Shown one piece after another: positions 25,401-33,897 of a stretch of 64,000 bases of DNA. Source of the stretch: Pachyseris speciosa. Its lineage: Eukaryota > Cnidaria > Anthozoa > Scleractinia > Pachyseridae. The stretch lies in the NCBI GenBank assembly GCA_016490735.1, contig JAEMWC010000267.1:7501-71500 (forward strand). The letters are read 5' to 3'. Below the pieces are notes generated by a model, which was given only the letters and a program-made list of their open reading frames with translations, ran no database searches and was not told where the DNA came from. Within the stretch, counting starts at the first letter, position 1. Each line of letters opens with the position of its first letter. Position numbers and translations under genes: made by a program.

Positions 25401-28400
25401 GCTACATTTTGAATTGATAGTCTTTAAGGATTTGAACACATCATCCCCGTTTATGGAACAATTTCCTGAAGTCGAGGGAGATGGTGCCGCGGCTGCCCAG
25501 CCTGACCACATCTATTTGGACGCAGCTGGTTTCGGCGCTGGGATGTGTTGCCTTCAGGTGGTATATTTTCTTTAAACTTTTAATCAATCAAACATTAATA
25601 TTCCCCAGACAGGTTCTTAATGCTTGAGCCGTCTACAGAAGCCCTATCCAGTAACCCACTTTATCTCCACGACTCTATCGCACAAACTAAAATATGTGGA
25701 ATTTTCACGTATAGTTGGAATCTTAGTTTTTTGTTAAGAGAAGAAAAAGCAGAGAAAGACTGAAACATCAGTGAGTAAGGACGAGAATCAGTAACTAACC
25801 AACCTATATACAACTTCACGATACGAACCTTGGTTGCCAGTTTTGCTATACACGCTTTTTCTATAACAGAAAACCGAACAGCAGATCACAAAATTCAGCA
25901 GAGGGAGCCGACCTCAAAACACCAAAAAATTAAATTTACATCGTCTCAGTCATTTTTTTAGGTTAAAGATCGTCTTAATCCCTCAAAGTCTATCAAATGC
26001 AGTCAGAGTTAGTAAACGGTGATGTAGAGCCTATTTCAAGTTATTTTTTCGTTATTAGTGGTATGCAAATGTTTTGTAACCTTGCAGGTAACACTGCAAG
26101 CGAACAACATCACTGAAGCAAGGTATCTGTATGATCAACTGGCAGTGGTGGCTCCCATTGTGGTAATTACTCTTCCTTTAAAATGATTTAGTTATTTGCT
26201 ACTCGCGTTATTTTGTGTTTCTCGGCAGCTGAATATTTTATTTTTCCTATGTTTTAGCGTTATAGCATTGGCGTCCTATCAGTAATGGGCTGACTATGTT
26301 TACGAAGTGTGTGTTGATAAATACCCAGCTAAAGATATTTAATGTTAAGATATGGACCGTTAATCCAGTAGAACTCCGATAACCTAACTTTTTTGTCTGT
26401 TTTAATTCCTTCAGCTGGCGCTATCTGCAGGCACTCCAATCATTCGTGGATATTTGTCGGATGTCGATTGCCGCTGGGGGGTGCTTTCTAGTGCATTAGA
26501 TGATCGCACTCCAGAGGAGAAAGGCCTGGAGGCGAGTCTTGTCAATCTTTGCTAGTTCTGTTTGTATGGAGTATTAGGGCAAAATCAGCCAATACGAATA
26601 AGAGAAAAGCCATTAGAGGGTGAGGTGGAAATAACGTAGCACAGGGTAATATGTAACGTGTGGGGAAAAATTGATCTGATTATCCTTCTTATCCTCTCCT
26701 TATCCTTCCCGAACCTTTTTGTTTTTAATCACTTTTCTGGTGCATGCCCATGCTATGCTATAGGGCGTATGCACGTTACGTGATCACCGCCATGTTGGTG
26801 TACCAAGAACCAAAAATTTCTCGTTAGCTTCTTTTGTTATTGTCCACCAACATGGCTGCCAACGCATTGTCATTCGAATCTCTGGAAACTGGTTGCATAC
26901 CCTCTATTAAGTAAAAAGATCACGAAAGGAAAGCTTGGTTTTTAGCTTGAAAAACAAAACTTGTCTGTATTGGGTAGGCTATTTTTGCATCCTGTTCTTC
27001 ATGGCCGGTTAAGCTGAGCGTATCTGCTTAAACTGTGAACAGCTTGGCCATGTATGAATGGCATTAGCAATCACGACTTTCCCAAAGCTTTTCCAGTTCA
27101 GGCGACATATCGTAGCATTCGTTTAATACGATCATTAATCATAGGCCAGTAAAAGCGGCAGAAAAAAGCAACTCGCCTTCCACCTGACCATATCTATTCT
27201 TGCGGCATGACAGCAAAGCTTCCGTTTCTGCTTTTGTGTCGTTAAATTACACAATGTCGGTTCCTCAAGTGCCTTCCAATTCCTCGTCTGTTCCTATTAT
27301 CGTTAATGTAAACCAGACTTAACGTTTATGCCTTGTTGTTGGCTTCAATCTTTGCAGTCTTTGAAGGAAAACAGATATGTCATCCCCAAGTCGCGATATG
27401 ACTCAATAAGTACCTATCTGTCTCCAGAGGGAAATACCTACAGCGATATTGACGTGGTGCACGACAAGGAGATTTATCAACAGCTTAAGGATGCCGGTTG
27501 GCGTTGTTTATATATTAAATGTCTCTTCAGTATGAAGAAAACTCTTTGTCACTTAATCGCTCTTTTTTGTTTGTTCTTTTGTCTTATTCCTTTCCGTTAC
27601 AAACTAACTGCTACTTCGTTGTTAAATTCTAGGCGTCCATGAGCAATTGGCGCGCCATTTTGCTCACTTCTTTATTCGGGATCCTTTACTTCTGTTCGAA
27701 GAACATATTCACGAAGATGACGAAAACTGTTCGGATCTTTTTGAGGTACAGTCCATTTTTAGTAACAAAACATACATTGTATAATGAATATGTGAGTGAT
27801 CAACGAAGTTATAAATACTACCTAAGCAGCAGCGAAAATAAAGCCTGACAACGATTCAGGCTTGTACGGGATTCGAACCCACGACCTCTGCGATACCGGT
27901 GCAGTTCTCTACCAACTGAGCTAACAAGCCAACTGGGAGATGGTCATTTTGTTGGTACGTAACTGCTGTGTTCATAACTGCGATGATCACTCATGTATTC
28001 ATTCGTTAATCCGTAGTTCACATATATTATTTTCATATATTCATAGTCATTGAAAACATACACGGTATTCTGGTTATAGTAACCTTCAACCAGTGCAAGC
28101 TCAGTATGTTAAGTCACTGTTTTAATGTCAGTCTTCACGTTTCTACTACAAAAAGAGTGCGTGAAACAACTGTGGAAACTCATCGTTGATTCAGAGAATC
28201 GTGTCTGATTGCGTAGTACGTATCACATAACAGTTGGTGTGTTACCTCTTTCTTCAGAATATTCAATCCACTATCTGGCAGACGGTGAGGTTCAAGCCGC
28301 CTCCGCCCAACTCTTCCATGGGATGGAGAGTTGAGTTTAGACCCACTGAGGTGAATTGCTATCACAGCATATGGTTTCACAAGTATTTGTTAAATTATTT

Positions 28401-31400
28401 AGATATTCAAGTTTTATGGTTCTTATTACAAAATACAGGCAGTGCGAAACGAGCAAAACCCACCGATTAATCTTTGCGCGATTTTATTGGCTATTTTGGT
28501 CGCGTGTTGCAAATCGGAGGACGGGTACCAGACATACATTATTATTCGACACATTGTGACAAATCCCCAAATATGGTCAGAGCGCGCTCAATATTCCTTG
28601 TGCGTACTCAACAGATATCCTTCAATATACGTAATTTTGTGCGTCGCGCGCGGAGAAAACTGGCGACTTTTCCAGCTTTTTGCAACTAAAGGCAGAAAAT
28701 TGTGCTTTGTCATTAATGTGTTGAATAATAAAACAATTATCCTGCTCAATCTTGTGGAATATCGTCTGATTTTAGCCAACTCGGTCCGCGGCCTCGTCGG
28801 CTGAGTATCAGGCGATATTCCGCGCGATTTCGCGGGATAGTTGTTAAATATACCCCGTCCGCGTCGATATTTCGACGCGTGTCCTGGGATTTTTCGGTCG
28901 AAAAAAAAAAAAAGACAGAACAAACCCAGCGTTTTCAAAGTTTCTTAAAATTTCAAATGGAAGAATCCAATCCTAGTTGAAATAAAATTAACTCAACCAA
29001 CCAATCCAGTTGTTTACATCATTCGCAATCGTCGTCGGATCACTTTTTTTCAACATTTTGAACTTTTAACTGTGTATACGCGATATGAAAATTAATCGGA
29101 GGTTTTAAAATAAATAAACCCCTTTCCGGCTTGCTGGTATATCGGAGGATAATGTCCTTGGGCGAAAGATTGCCCTCAAAATTTCACAGTTACCCTCGAA
29201 GCCTCGCTACTAAATATCGATACATAGAGAGCTGACTAGTTGCCAATTGCCGCCAATGTTAATTGGGAATTGGTTGCTAATGAGCAGTAAAAGTTAAAGG
29301 CCAATCAGTTAGTCTTCGATGTCACTTGTCGGTATGTGGGACTATTGCAATCGATCGCTTGCTTGATTACGTACGGACTGTTTTCCTGCGCTGCTGTTAC
29401 AAATGACCCTTTCTCTTACGTTTGACGCTGAAAGCGAACCAATTAAAAATTACTTTAGTTGGTCATAAACCCCGATCTCTATTAAGGTAGCTGTTGCAAT
29501 ACGTATCTGAAAAGAAATAATCTACTGATGCCTTGCCCTAATCAGAAAAGCAATTGTAGCTTGTCGTACTTGATTTCTCCCACCAACCTGCGCCCTTTTA
29601 CTCCCTATAAATGCCGATACACCCTCTTTAACGTGGTGCAAATGCTTCGCAAGGTTACCTAAAGCACTTTGTAACGTTTTCTTAAAAAGCCATTGGTAAC
29701 CACGTTAAATCTTGGTAAGTCAAAAGTCAAAGTCCAATAAAGCTTCTTGTCTAAAAAAGGAAGTGGATACCACGCACGCACTAGTCACGAGGCCACCTCG
29801 CCCCAGTGGCTATGTGTAACTGCAAAAAACGGAAATCACTGAAATCTACAACAAATTCTCGTATCTGTTTCGTGAAAGACTAAGCCTGGTTGCATATTTG
29901 GCCATTAACTGGTACCTTATTCCTTTCCTCAAGGTACAACTGACAGACTTCGAGAATGCCGCCTATGTAACCTTCATCGTTCTGCTAACGAGAGCCATTC
30001 TGTCCTTTGACCTCAATCTCGTGATCCCATTATCGAAGGTCAGAAGAATAATATATAAACTATGTGATTTTTTAAGGATTGCACGGGCAAAGGAGAATGT
30101 AAGAACTTCGGTTATTTGGGAGGGGATTGTTCTAAAGTAACAATCATTATCATATGACCCGTACGGCCCCGAGCGCGCTTTCATAGTGAAACTATTGAGA
30201 AAATGCCCGTATGAGGGCCGCACGCCTTAGCGCGAGCAGGGCCGGAAAAAGCCTTACGGCCCTGCTAGGAAAACGTACGGCGCGAGCGATACGAATTTAG
30301 AGGATTTAGTCGCGTCTAACCATGTAATTTGATTTTACAACCAGAAAACAAATGCAAACAACATATTAGATCAATTTTCTGTGCAAATTTGTTGTCGATT
30401 TTGTGTAAAAAACTTCATCTTCTACGTGCTCATGAACAGTCTAAAGAGGCCATATGATAAAACACTTATTGACTTAGTTAGGTCGGGCCGGACGGGAAAA
30501 TATTTGGTTCTCGGTCATGGCGCACGGACCTCGCTCCGCTCGGTCCGTACGCCATGCCCTCGAGCCAAATATTTCCCCGTCCGTCCCTCCCACTCAGTCA
30601 ATAAGTACATATTTTTTTGTTTTCATCTTCTGGGTTCCCAAAAGGGCTCTAATCGCTTTTCTCTACTTGCTTTGGTTCTGGTCTCAACGCTATAACAACT
30701 TCCTCCTCATTGCTTTTCCTCCAGCGTAGTGGACAAAATGATCGATTTTGTAACTGCTGTAAGCGGTTTTTGTTCTGTGTTTAGGACAAGCAAAGTTAAA
30801 AGGGGAACAGCTGCTCAGTTAAATTCGTCAAGGTTAAAATTATATTGTTTACAATTATCGACATTTTAACTTTGCTTCTGATGCAGTTCTTTGTCTCGTC
30901 ACGCAGCGCTGCGTGACGAGAGAAAGAACGGCTGCGTAGGAGACTATCTAATGCGTTGAGTTGCCAAACAAGTGACTTAATCTTCGACGTACACTCTTTT
31001 CAGGTGGAGGAGAATATGATCACTGCTCAGCAAAGAGACGCTGCTCGTCAAGGGAAATTCTACTTCAGAAATAATTTGAGAAAATGTAAGACATCTCAAG
31101 AGACGAGAGTACTCCACGTATCAATTTTTTAAGGTTTTGCTTTTCTACAGTTTGTGGGTCAATCCCGAAAAATTGAGCTCCAATCTGACAACTCCCTGGG
31201 TTGATTTACCGAGAAAAGACGAGTTCCTGGCAATGTAAATTGTAACGGAATATATTAAATTTTGTTTGTTTGTTTGCTTGCTTTTTTTTTAACAGTTCTT
31301 CACAGTTAGATATATCTGCCCAAAACATTGCGCAACAAGCCAAAATTGATCATTTGTACTCTTTTCCTATCGGGAAAGAATTCATGGCAAATGGTTAAGT

Positions 31401-32124
31401 AGTTTCGTTTTATTTTTTCAAGACCTGGCAGTGAAAGGTGAATTGCCATTTTCTCTTTCTTTGTTCAGGTGCAACAATGGCCAGCGGAAACACTACAAAT
31501 AGCGACAGCGATTACAAAGGCGAGTATGAACTGATGTCGATTGGCAAGATAATAAACGGCAAGGTAAGATATCGTGCGCCGAAACCGCACCGAAACCGTA
31601 TCATTCTACCCATTTCATTTAAATTTAATTTTTCTATTGACAGCGTGTTCTGGTTGTTGTTCTCTTCTTTCTACAGGAAGGCGAATTTCCAGGCCTGGTA
31701 CCGCTGATCGAGAGTTACCTTTGTACCGTCGGCGTGGATCCTGACATACGGTGCCTCATCTCACAATATCTGACGCTTATCCAGAGGAGAGCATCTGGTG
31801 AGCAATGATTAAACACTATACCTTGATGCAACAGGAAGGACTGTTAAACCATCGTGCAAGCAATGATTTTTGGTTTCTTTTTGTTGAGGTGAGCTGCTTA
31901 CCACAGCGCAGTGGATTCGCAGATTCGTGGACGGGCATCCTGAGTACAAGAAAGACTCGGTGATTAATGGAGCAGTCTGTTATGATTTACTTAACACTTT
32001 TGATCGCATCACACACGCAGAGGTTGCTGCACCAATGCTATTAGGAAAACTCACGTCCAAGGCGGGAGGTGTTCTAATGGAAAATGACACGAAACAAAGA
32101 AATAACCGTATGATAACCGTATAA
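7485..32124 (+). CDS. GCLC: Glutamate-cysteine ligase catalytic subunit, complete 18-exon gene
   Basis: Cytosolic enzyme joining glutamate and cysteine with ATP, the rate-limiting step of glutathione synthesis; in animals it works with the GCLM modifier. Exons: 7485-7634, 7861-7970, 8115-8164, 9044-9113, 9469-9537, 9630-9743, 10430-10488, 25421-25557, 26088-26162, 26415-26531, 27358-27496, 27633-27745, 28258-28350, 29934-30038, 31004-31085, 31469-31563, 31677-31797, 31889-32124. All phases join, giving 644 residues (human 637). Start [12 protein letters not shown] matches the family N-terminus; WGDEVEY spans exons 1-2; [19 protein letters not shown] and GWRVEFRP are strongly conserved. The MCCLQ cysteines fall at residues 250-251. 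Divergent parts are exon 4 and the C-terminus, which lacks the human tail. Intron 7 is 14.9 kb, intron 10 starts with GC, and exon 3 has a tandem CAGCAG acceptor. No disabling change was seen. Confidence 0.95.
8112..8117 (+). promoter_or_regulatory. Tandem (NAGNAG) splice acceptor of GCLC exon 3
   Basis: The acceptor reads CAGCAG. Splicing after the first AG adds an extra Ser codon (Ser-Ser-Thr-Glu); splicing after the second gives Ser-Thr-Glu. Both keep frame, so two protein forms differing by one serine are possible just before the conserved WRPEY motif. Confidence 0.7.
8501..8577 (-). repeat. tRNA-derived (Thr-like) SINE head, degenerate
   Basis: The minus strand gives a cloverleaf-like order: AGTCTTC acceptor, AGTGGTAGAGC D-arm, CCGAATTAGTAATCGG anticodon arm with an 8-base loop, and GGGTTCAACTCC T-arm. 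Acceptor ends pair about 6 of 7. The enlarged loop and weak D-arm argue against a working tRNA. The 3' side continues CTCGGAATCGTTTTTCC, like the tails of other tRNA-headed repeats here. It lies in GCLC intron 3. Confidence 0.6.
10752..10862 (-). repeat. Repeat shared in inverted orientation with 25283-25378
   Basis: Near the start of GCLC intron 7 the minus strand reads CACTGAAGAAGGCAG, then GCGAAACATG, then TTCAAAATCGTCGTCTTAT. The plus strand at 25316-25375 has the same CACTGAAGAAGGC and TTCAAAATCGTCGTCTTAT blocks. The two copies therefore face each other near the two ends of the intron. The GAAGAAGGC...GAAAC layout resembles terminal parts of Penelope-like elements, which is a weak guess. 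Confidence 0.55.
10863..11090. other. Intronic spacer, nothing recognised
   Basis: AT-rich sequence between the 10.75-kb repeat and the lone minisatellite unit; no structure found. Confidence 0.4.
11091..11159 (+). repeat. Lone 63-bp minisatellite unit left of the palindrome
   Basis: One unit (ACATATGAAGAGAAAACTAA ... TATCGTCCAACTATAACAAC) matches the array at 18013-19476, in the variant form seen near 19135. It abuts the left end of the palindrome exactly. Confidence 0.8.
13436..13758. mobile_element. 323-bp MITE with long TIRs and 9-bp target duplication (MULE-like)
   Basis: Terminal inverted repeats of about 90 bp begin TAGCTTCCTTCGCAGACGTC and end with the near-complement ending GCGAAGGAGGCTA. 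The 9-bp CACCTGATC is duplicated at 13427-13435 and 13759-13767. The right palindrome arm (about 15055) has the uninterrupted site as a single copy, so this is an insertion with its own empty-site control. A 9-bp duplication with long TIRs is typical of Mutator-like elements. No coding frame. Confidence 0.85.
17313..17646. mobile_element. 334-bp MITE with about 30-bp TIRs and 8-bp target duplication (hAT-like)
   Basis: The element starts CAGGAGCCCATTACCAGGAG and ends with the near-complement CTAGTAATGGGCTCCT. GGCTTGGC flanks it at 17305-17312 and 17647-17654 (7 or 8 bp, because one G is ambiguous). It sits inside the terminal AGGCTTGGCTAAATA motif of the palindrome; the left arm has the uninterrupted motif. 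An 8-bp duplication and CA...TG ends suggest hAT, but P-type elements also duplicate 8 bp. Confidence 0.75.
17670..18012. other. Spacer between palindrome and minisatellite
   Basis: About 340 bp. Short open frames on the minus strand (17654-17942) contain Lys/Ser-rich sequence that I do not recognise. It separates the palindrome from the array on the right, whereas on the left the unit directly abuts. Confidence 0.35.
18013..19476 (+). repeat. 63-bp minisatellite, about 23 units
   Basis: The unit is ATGAAGAGAAAACTAATTTG followed by ATATCTATGTTGTTACAAAA and ATATCGTCTAACTATAACAA with small variants. The length is a multiple of three, so one frame stays open through ten units (18102-18695) and again through 18732-19205, encoding repeats like [20 protein letters not shown]. 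Units with a one-base loss (CAAAATATC) near both ends and a TAA at about 18693 break the frame. No start context or splice signals suggest a gene. It lies in GCLC intron 7. Confidence 0.9.
19477..20104. other. Intronic spacer, nothing recognised
   Basis: Sequence between the minisatellite and the LTR element. The overlapping frames on both strands at 19788-20053 have no recognisable features. Confidence 0.4.
20110..20282 (+). repeat. 5' LTR of the Ty3/gypsy element
   Basis: 173 bp, TG...CA ends, no difference seen from the 3' LTR. It is short for the superfamily. The final A of the LTR is also the A of the ATG at 20282. Confidence 0.93.
20282..24613 (+). CDS. Gag-Pol polyprotein of the Ty3/gypsy element
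   Basis: Single frame, 1443 residues from ATG 20282; an in-frame ATG at 20234 lies inside the LTR, and a later start at 20411 (MPPPEDVE) is also possible. In order: retroviral-type gag; two zinc-knuckle-like Cys/His clusters (about 21150-21265); aspartic protease with LDSGST (about 21425); reverse transcriptase with [34 protein letters not shown] and the catalytic IADD at 22298-22309 (commoner forms are Y/V-x-DD); RNase H with QCDAS and TDHKPLEF; integrase with an HHCC zinc region (from about 23455), TDNGPQF and the NGKAEN block. gag and pol share one frame, with no frameshift seen. No stop or indel interrupts it. No envelope frame follows; 24637-24924 is T-rich and not a gene. Confidence 0.95.
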   Translation: MVSEETVLNSVARPPDWSRFGELCKANFAVLLFIVSVLSSCGLNMPPPEDVESTTSAQNLPSTQPTVITVPVNIPLPEKLELSGGNLKVKWQRFRRAWSNYEIAAQLIDLENPNRNKERRTATLLTCIGPDALDIIDAMEFDTDDERKDPEIILEKMENYCIGECNETYERYVFNRRDQETGESVDAYVTALRKLAKTCNYGSLTDSLIRDRMVVGISDNSARKKLLQTSKLTLSQCLDICRSSETSARQLKVMNQEDVRYVKEEKKTPTVKNKTSSAASNPNEAKGQRMVCKFCARQHPFAKKNCPAWGNSCKNCGKPNHFAVCCHESKKKVLSLECESEDEEYVAVIEVEEQLNAVTSTGSRNQVFATLLVNGQEEKFQLDSGSTVNIMASKTVENLFGENGLDDLEKTSVTLVMYNQSEVKPLGKKRFRVINPKNRKKYSIEFLIVDGMCKSILGLRASEQLQLLTINKQNILAMNCHVVESEAFTKEDCLSQYKDLFSGEGKLEGELHLEIDKNVQPVQLPTRRVPIALKEPLKKELDRLSNIGVIQRVDTPTDWSSAIVVTTKKNGKVRLCIDPKPLNQALHRNHYPLPTIDDVLPLLSKARVFTVLDAKNGFWHIQLDEQSSLATTFGTPWGRYRWLRMPFGLSPAPEEFQRRIDLAFEGLPGQKVIADDILVFGSGDTDEEALKDHDRNLREVLTRCQHKGIKLNADKMQFRQKKVTYMGHVVSSEGLGADPSKLRAIDDMPAPTDKQGVQRILGMVNYLQKFAPDLADLVKPLRDLVKKESEFVWEQEVHGKCLEKVKKVLTKAPVLKYFDSEKKTVLQCDASLGGLGACLLQEGHPVAYASRALTVSEVNYAQIEKELLSIVFGVERFASYVYGRKVFIQTDHKPLEFIMKKSLLSAPKRLQRMLLRLQKFDLEVTYSKGADMHIADPLSRAYLPSTCQDEEVQEDVWGVTDIRSPTEVEAEYVNMAEFVPIRQTTLSEIKVATESDAELELLTTVIKEGWPESLAAVPPSLHDYFNFREELSVQDGVVFKGERIVVPRSLRQCIINKIHSSHLGIQGCLRRAREAFYWPGMYKQIPEFISRCSICNSYKPAQQKEPLVCHEIPTRPWQSISADLFELNGTDYLVTTDRYSNFFELDVLSSKTCKDIISKLKPHFARYGLPDKLTTDNGPQFDCAEFQSFTKDFQFEHIKTSPRYPQSNGKAENSVKTAKAILKKAADAGHDSHLSLLDFRNTPSEGMDSSPAQRLLSRRTRSLLPMADQLLQPRVVPNVAKKLQSRKHKQAVYYDQGAKVLHPLTKGDVVRVLPLPGQSKWFKAQVEDHVAVRSYKVRTEDGRVYRRNRSHLYKVPENYQPISDDETVQTKGADLNPETSLDLTEDTAVVPSASPAVQKPDASVTAEFSRLDAQPASSNSPVPLTTRSGRTVRRPAYLNDFSV
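24831..25003 (+). repeat. 3' LTR of the Ty3/gypsy element
   Basis: 173 bp, preceded by the polypurine tract and followed by the AAGAT target duplication. Confidence 0.93.
25050..25280 (-). pseudogene. Inverted duplicate of GCLC exon 4 with 3' flanking intron, inside GCLC intron 7
   Basis: On the minus strand, 25277-25208 is a 70-base copy of exon 4 (9044-9113, also 70 bases) with six base differences, an upstream CAG and a downstream GTTAAGG donor. It stays open and encodes a [18 protein letters not shown] peptide; exon 4 has GIPG, and human GCLC has GTPG. Homology continues into the first about 180 bases of intron 4 (TGATTAGTCTTGG, then TTCTCGTTTTAC and GTAATTAATTCTTGG; about 9180-9275). 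Upstream of the exon the sequences differ apart from the CAG. Because it is antisense to the gene it cannot be used as an exon of GCLC mRNA. Confidence 0.88.
25283..25378 (+). repeat. Inverted partner of the 10752-10862 repeat
   Basis: It carries CACTGAAGAAGGC and TTCAAAATCGTCGTCTTAT and directly adjoins the inverted exon-4 copy, ending about 40 bases before GCLC exon 8. Confidence 0.55.
26532..26533 (+). promoter_or_regulatory. GC (not GT) 5' splice site of GCLC intron 10
   Basis: Exon 10 ends CTGGAG and is followed by GCGAGT. Protein homology (EEKGLE followed by SLKENRY) fixes the junction in phase 0. The nearest downstream GT (GCGA/GTCTTG) would shift the frame into exon 11. The site fits the minor GC-AG intron class apart from a G at intron position +3. 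Confidence 0.75.
27858..27930 (-). repeat. tRNA-Thr(GGT)-like head of a SINE
   Basis: The minus strand reads GGCTTGTTAGCTCAGTTGGT, then an anticodon arm with loop CCGGTAT (GGT in anticodon position), GGGTTCGAATCCCGT T-arm and ACAAGCC; the acceptor pairs 7 of 7. U33 is replaced by C, and the D-stem has GAGA for GAGC, so a functional tRNA is unlikely. After the acceptor the strand continues TGAATCGTTGTCAGGC, which folds back on GCCTGA. It lies in GCLC intron 12. Confidence 0.65.
28540..28740. repeat. Dispersed repeat, partner of 3480-3775
   Basis: Same blocks as the copy upstream of ABCC. It lies in GCLC intron 13. Downstream, about 28755-28850, an imperfect foldback contains ATATCG/CGATAT and CGCGCGATTTCGCGGG. 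Confidence 0.5.
30465..30607. repeat. Near-perfect palindromic MITE-like hairpin
   Basis: ACTTATTGACTTAGTTAGG and CCGGACGGGAAAATATTTGG are mirrored by CCAAATATTTCCCCGTCCG and CACTCAGTCAATAAGTAC; the loop is about 11 bases (TCGCTCCGCTC) between two GGACC/GGTCC arms. No coding capacity. It lies in GCLC intron 14. Confidence 0.65.
30886..30929. repeat. 44-bp palindrome with one mismatched pair
   Basis: It is centred between 30907 and 30908. The inner half-site is CTCGTCACGCAGC followed directly by its complement, extended by GTTCTTT on the left and AAAGAAC on the right, with a single mismatch. Confidence 0.8.
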
Positions 32125-32324
32125 AGACACAGTAAATAAACAACCCTATTAGTTTCAATGAAAGATTTTAAAATCTTTTTTCTCATCTCTCAATTAAACA
32201 TTAGTTTCGAGCATTGCAAGTCGTCCTATCGCTTGGTTGTTGGAAGTAGAGGGTATAGTTCGTCATGCTCTTCGAACATAAAGTTAAGCATTATTTGCAA
32301 TGTTGAATGCCAGATAGGAAAACT

Positions 32325-32330
32325 AATAAA
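32325..32330 (+). terminator. Candidate GCLC poly(A) signal
   Basis: AATAAA lies 200 bases after the GCLC stop codon; it is the first such hexamer in a plausible position. Confidence 0.45.
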
Positions 32331-32550
32331 GGTATACGAGTTGGAAAAATATGTCAAGGGGTGCGTATTCATTTGATCTCTGTAAGGGGTTGTAGTATGT
32401 ATAAGCAAAAACTCGGCTTCCATGAATAGACAATACTGTAAAGAAAATTTTAAAAGTGGTTTTCAATTCTAGTTTGCCTTGGTTTTGTTTTACTTCGCTC
32501 TGTGATTGGTTAGCAAAACGCGAACCATTTTCTCAACCAATGAGAAGAAG

Positions 32551-32812
32551 GTTTGGCGCAAGGGTGAGAGCTCTCGCCTTCCACCAATGCGTCCCGGGTT
32601 CGACTCCCGAACCGTGGCGTCATAAGTGGGCTAAGTTTGTTGGTTCTCTACTCTGCTCCTAAAGGTTTCTGTCCGGGTACTCCGGTTTTCCCCTCTCCCC
32701 AAAAACCAACATTTGATTTGATTTGATTTATTTAGAGTTTATTTGATTTAGTCTCCCCAATTAGTACAGCATCTGTGCTCGGCTAAATAGATTTAAAAGT
32801 TAAATAAAGTGA

Positions 32813-32850
<38 letters not shown>
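32551..32850 (+). repeat. tRNA-headed SINE with (TTA)n tail
   Basis: The head GGCGCAAGGGTGAGAGCTCT, then GGGTTCGACTCCC (B-box-like), is followed by a body with GGGTACTCCGGTTTTCCCC and AAAAACCAACATTTGATTTG, then a tail with GTGCTCGGCTAAATAGATTT ending in (TTA)n. The 41852-42144 copy shares head and body but has a different LINE-like tail. Plus orientation; no clear target duplication. Confidence 0.8.
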
Positions 32851-33454
32851 GCAAAATCAAAACCAATTGCGCACATTTTCCCGCCCTTAGCATCGACTAC
32901 ATTTATTTATTTGAGAAGTAACGTTCAATTCCCAAAAGAATCTTTTTCTTCTCCGACATGGCTGCCGTTTCTTTGTTTTCCCCTCCAACATGGTTGCTGT
33001 TTCTTTGTTTTTTTTCTCGAACACGGCAGCCGTGACGTCAAATTAACACACTCTATACTCTACACTGTACACAGATGACTGCTTGAACCAATTTTAACCT
33101 GTATGACAATGAATTGACTCAAAAACGCTTCAGCCATGTGTTTGCATAGTAAACATAAACAAGTCTTTTGCGCAAATTTGGTCGAAATCTCCATACTCTT
33201 GTTTTAGGTAGGTATATTAGATACTTCCTTATCATCCCTGGAAAGTGGAAGTGGAATTGTGCATGCAATTCGTAACAAAGAGTGGATGTTAGGGAAGATG
33301 TCGGGATCACAAGCCTGTAGTACTTGTTGGTGATGTTTGGCCACTTAAGTTTTACGTTAGAAACCCAGGTTTTTAAACATGTTTTTCATTTCAGTTTAGT
33401 GGGTGCGACCGAAACAACAGGACTGTGACATAAATGCTAAATGACAAGTTGACT
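32851..33454. other. Intergenic, nothing recognised
   Basis: No exon, tRNA-like or repeat structure was found, apart from two copies of an ACATGGCTGCCGTTTCTTTG-like segment near 32957 and 32990. Confidence 0.4.
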
Positions 33455-33800
33455 TTCACCACCCTAACAAGTTCTTTTTGCGCACTCTCAGCTTTTGAGC
33501 CATTTTGACATTGTCGTCCCTCGAGTCTTCGCTTCTTACTGCGCAGGCTTGACGAAACGAGAGACTCTCGAAAGATCCGATAGGTTGACGATTATGATTG
33601 GCTTCTTCAAACAATTGAAATAAACGGAAGTAAAACAGAACTCTTACCAACTCTTTGAACCCTAAGCATGTGCAGTTCAGCCGCAAGTCCGATATTTTCG
33701 GACTTTCAAATCGGATCTTTCCAGGGTCGCTCGTTTCCCGACCGCTTTTTATGGGGAACGAAGACCCTTGGGTACGAGGTTTCCATTTTGACTGTTGTCA
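33455..33800. repeat. Dispersed repeat, also present just upstream of POP4 (40490-41045)
   Basis: Shared blocks in the same order are GTCCCTCGAGTCTTCGC, GACGAAACGAG, TTCAAACAATT, AATAAACGGAAGTAAAACAG, TATTTTCGGACTT and GTTTCCCGACCGCT, ending GGGTACGAGGTT. The 40.5-kb copy carries about 260 extra bases between TTACAGG and CCAGGGTCG (about 40718-40977). Confidence 0.75.
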
Positions 33801-33897
33801 AGTCCTGAATTTTTTTCAGGCTTCTTTTCGCAATTGCATAAATTGCGTTCACAACTGCGAGGATCATTCTTCATTTGATTGTTGTCATTACATTACA

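Noticed and set aside
26532..26540. GT donor a few bases downstream of GCLC exon 10
   Set aside because: Using GCGA/GTCTTG would add four bases and break the conserved exon 11 frame.
27328..27642. Open frame reading through GCLC exon 11
   Set aside because: The conserved part ends at GATGCCG; the remainder is intron, and the proper next exon is at 27633 in another frame.
27858..27930. Functional tRNA-Thr gene
   Set aside because: Position 33 is C, the D-stem is disrupted and the flanks match SINE-type repeats.
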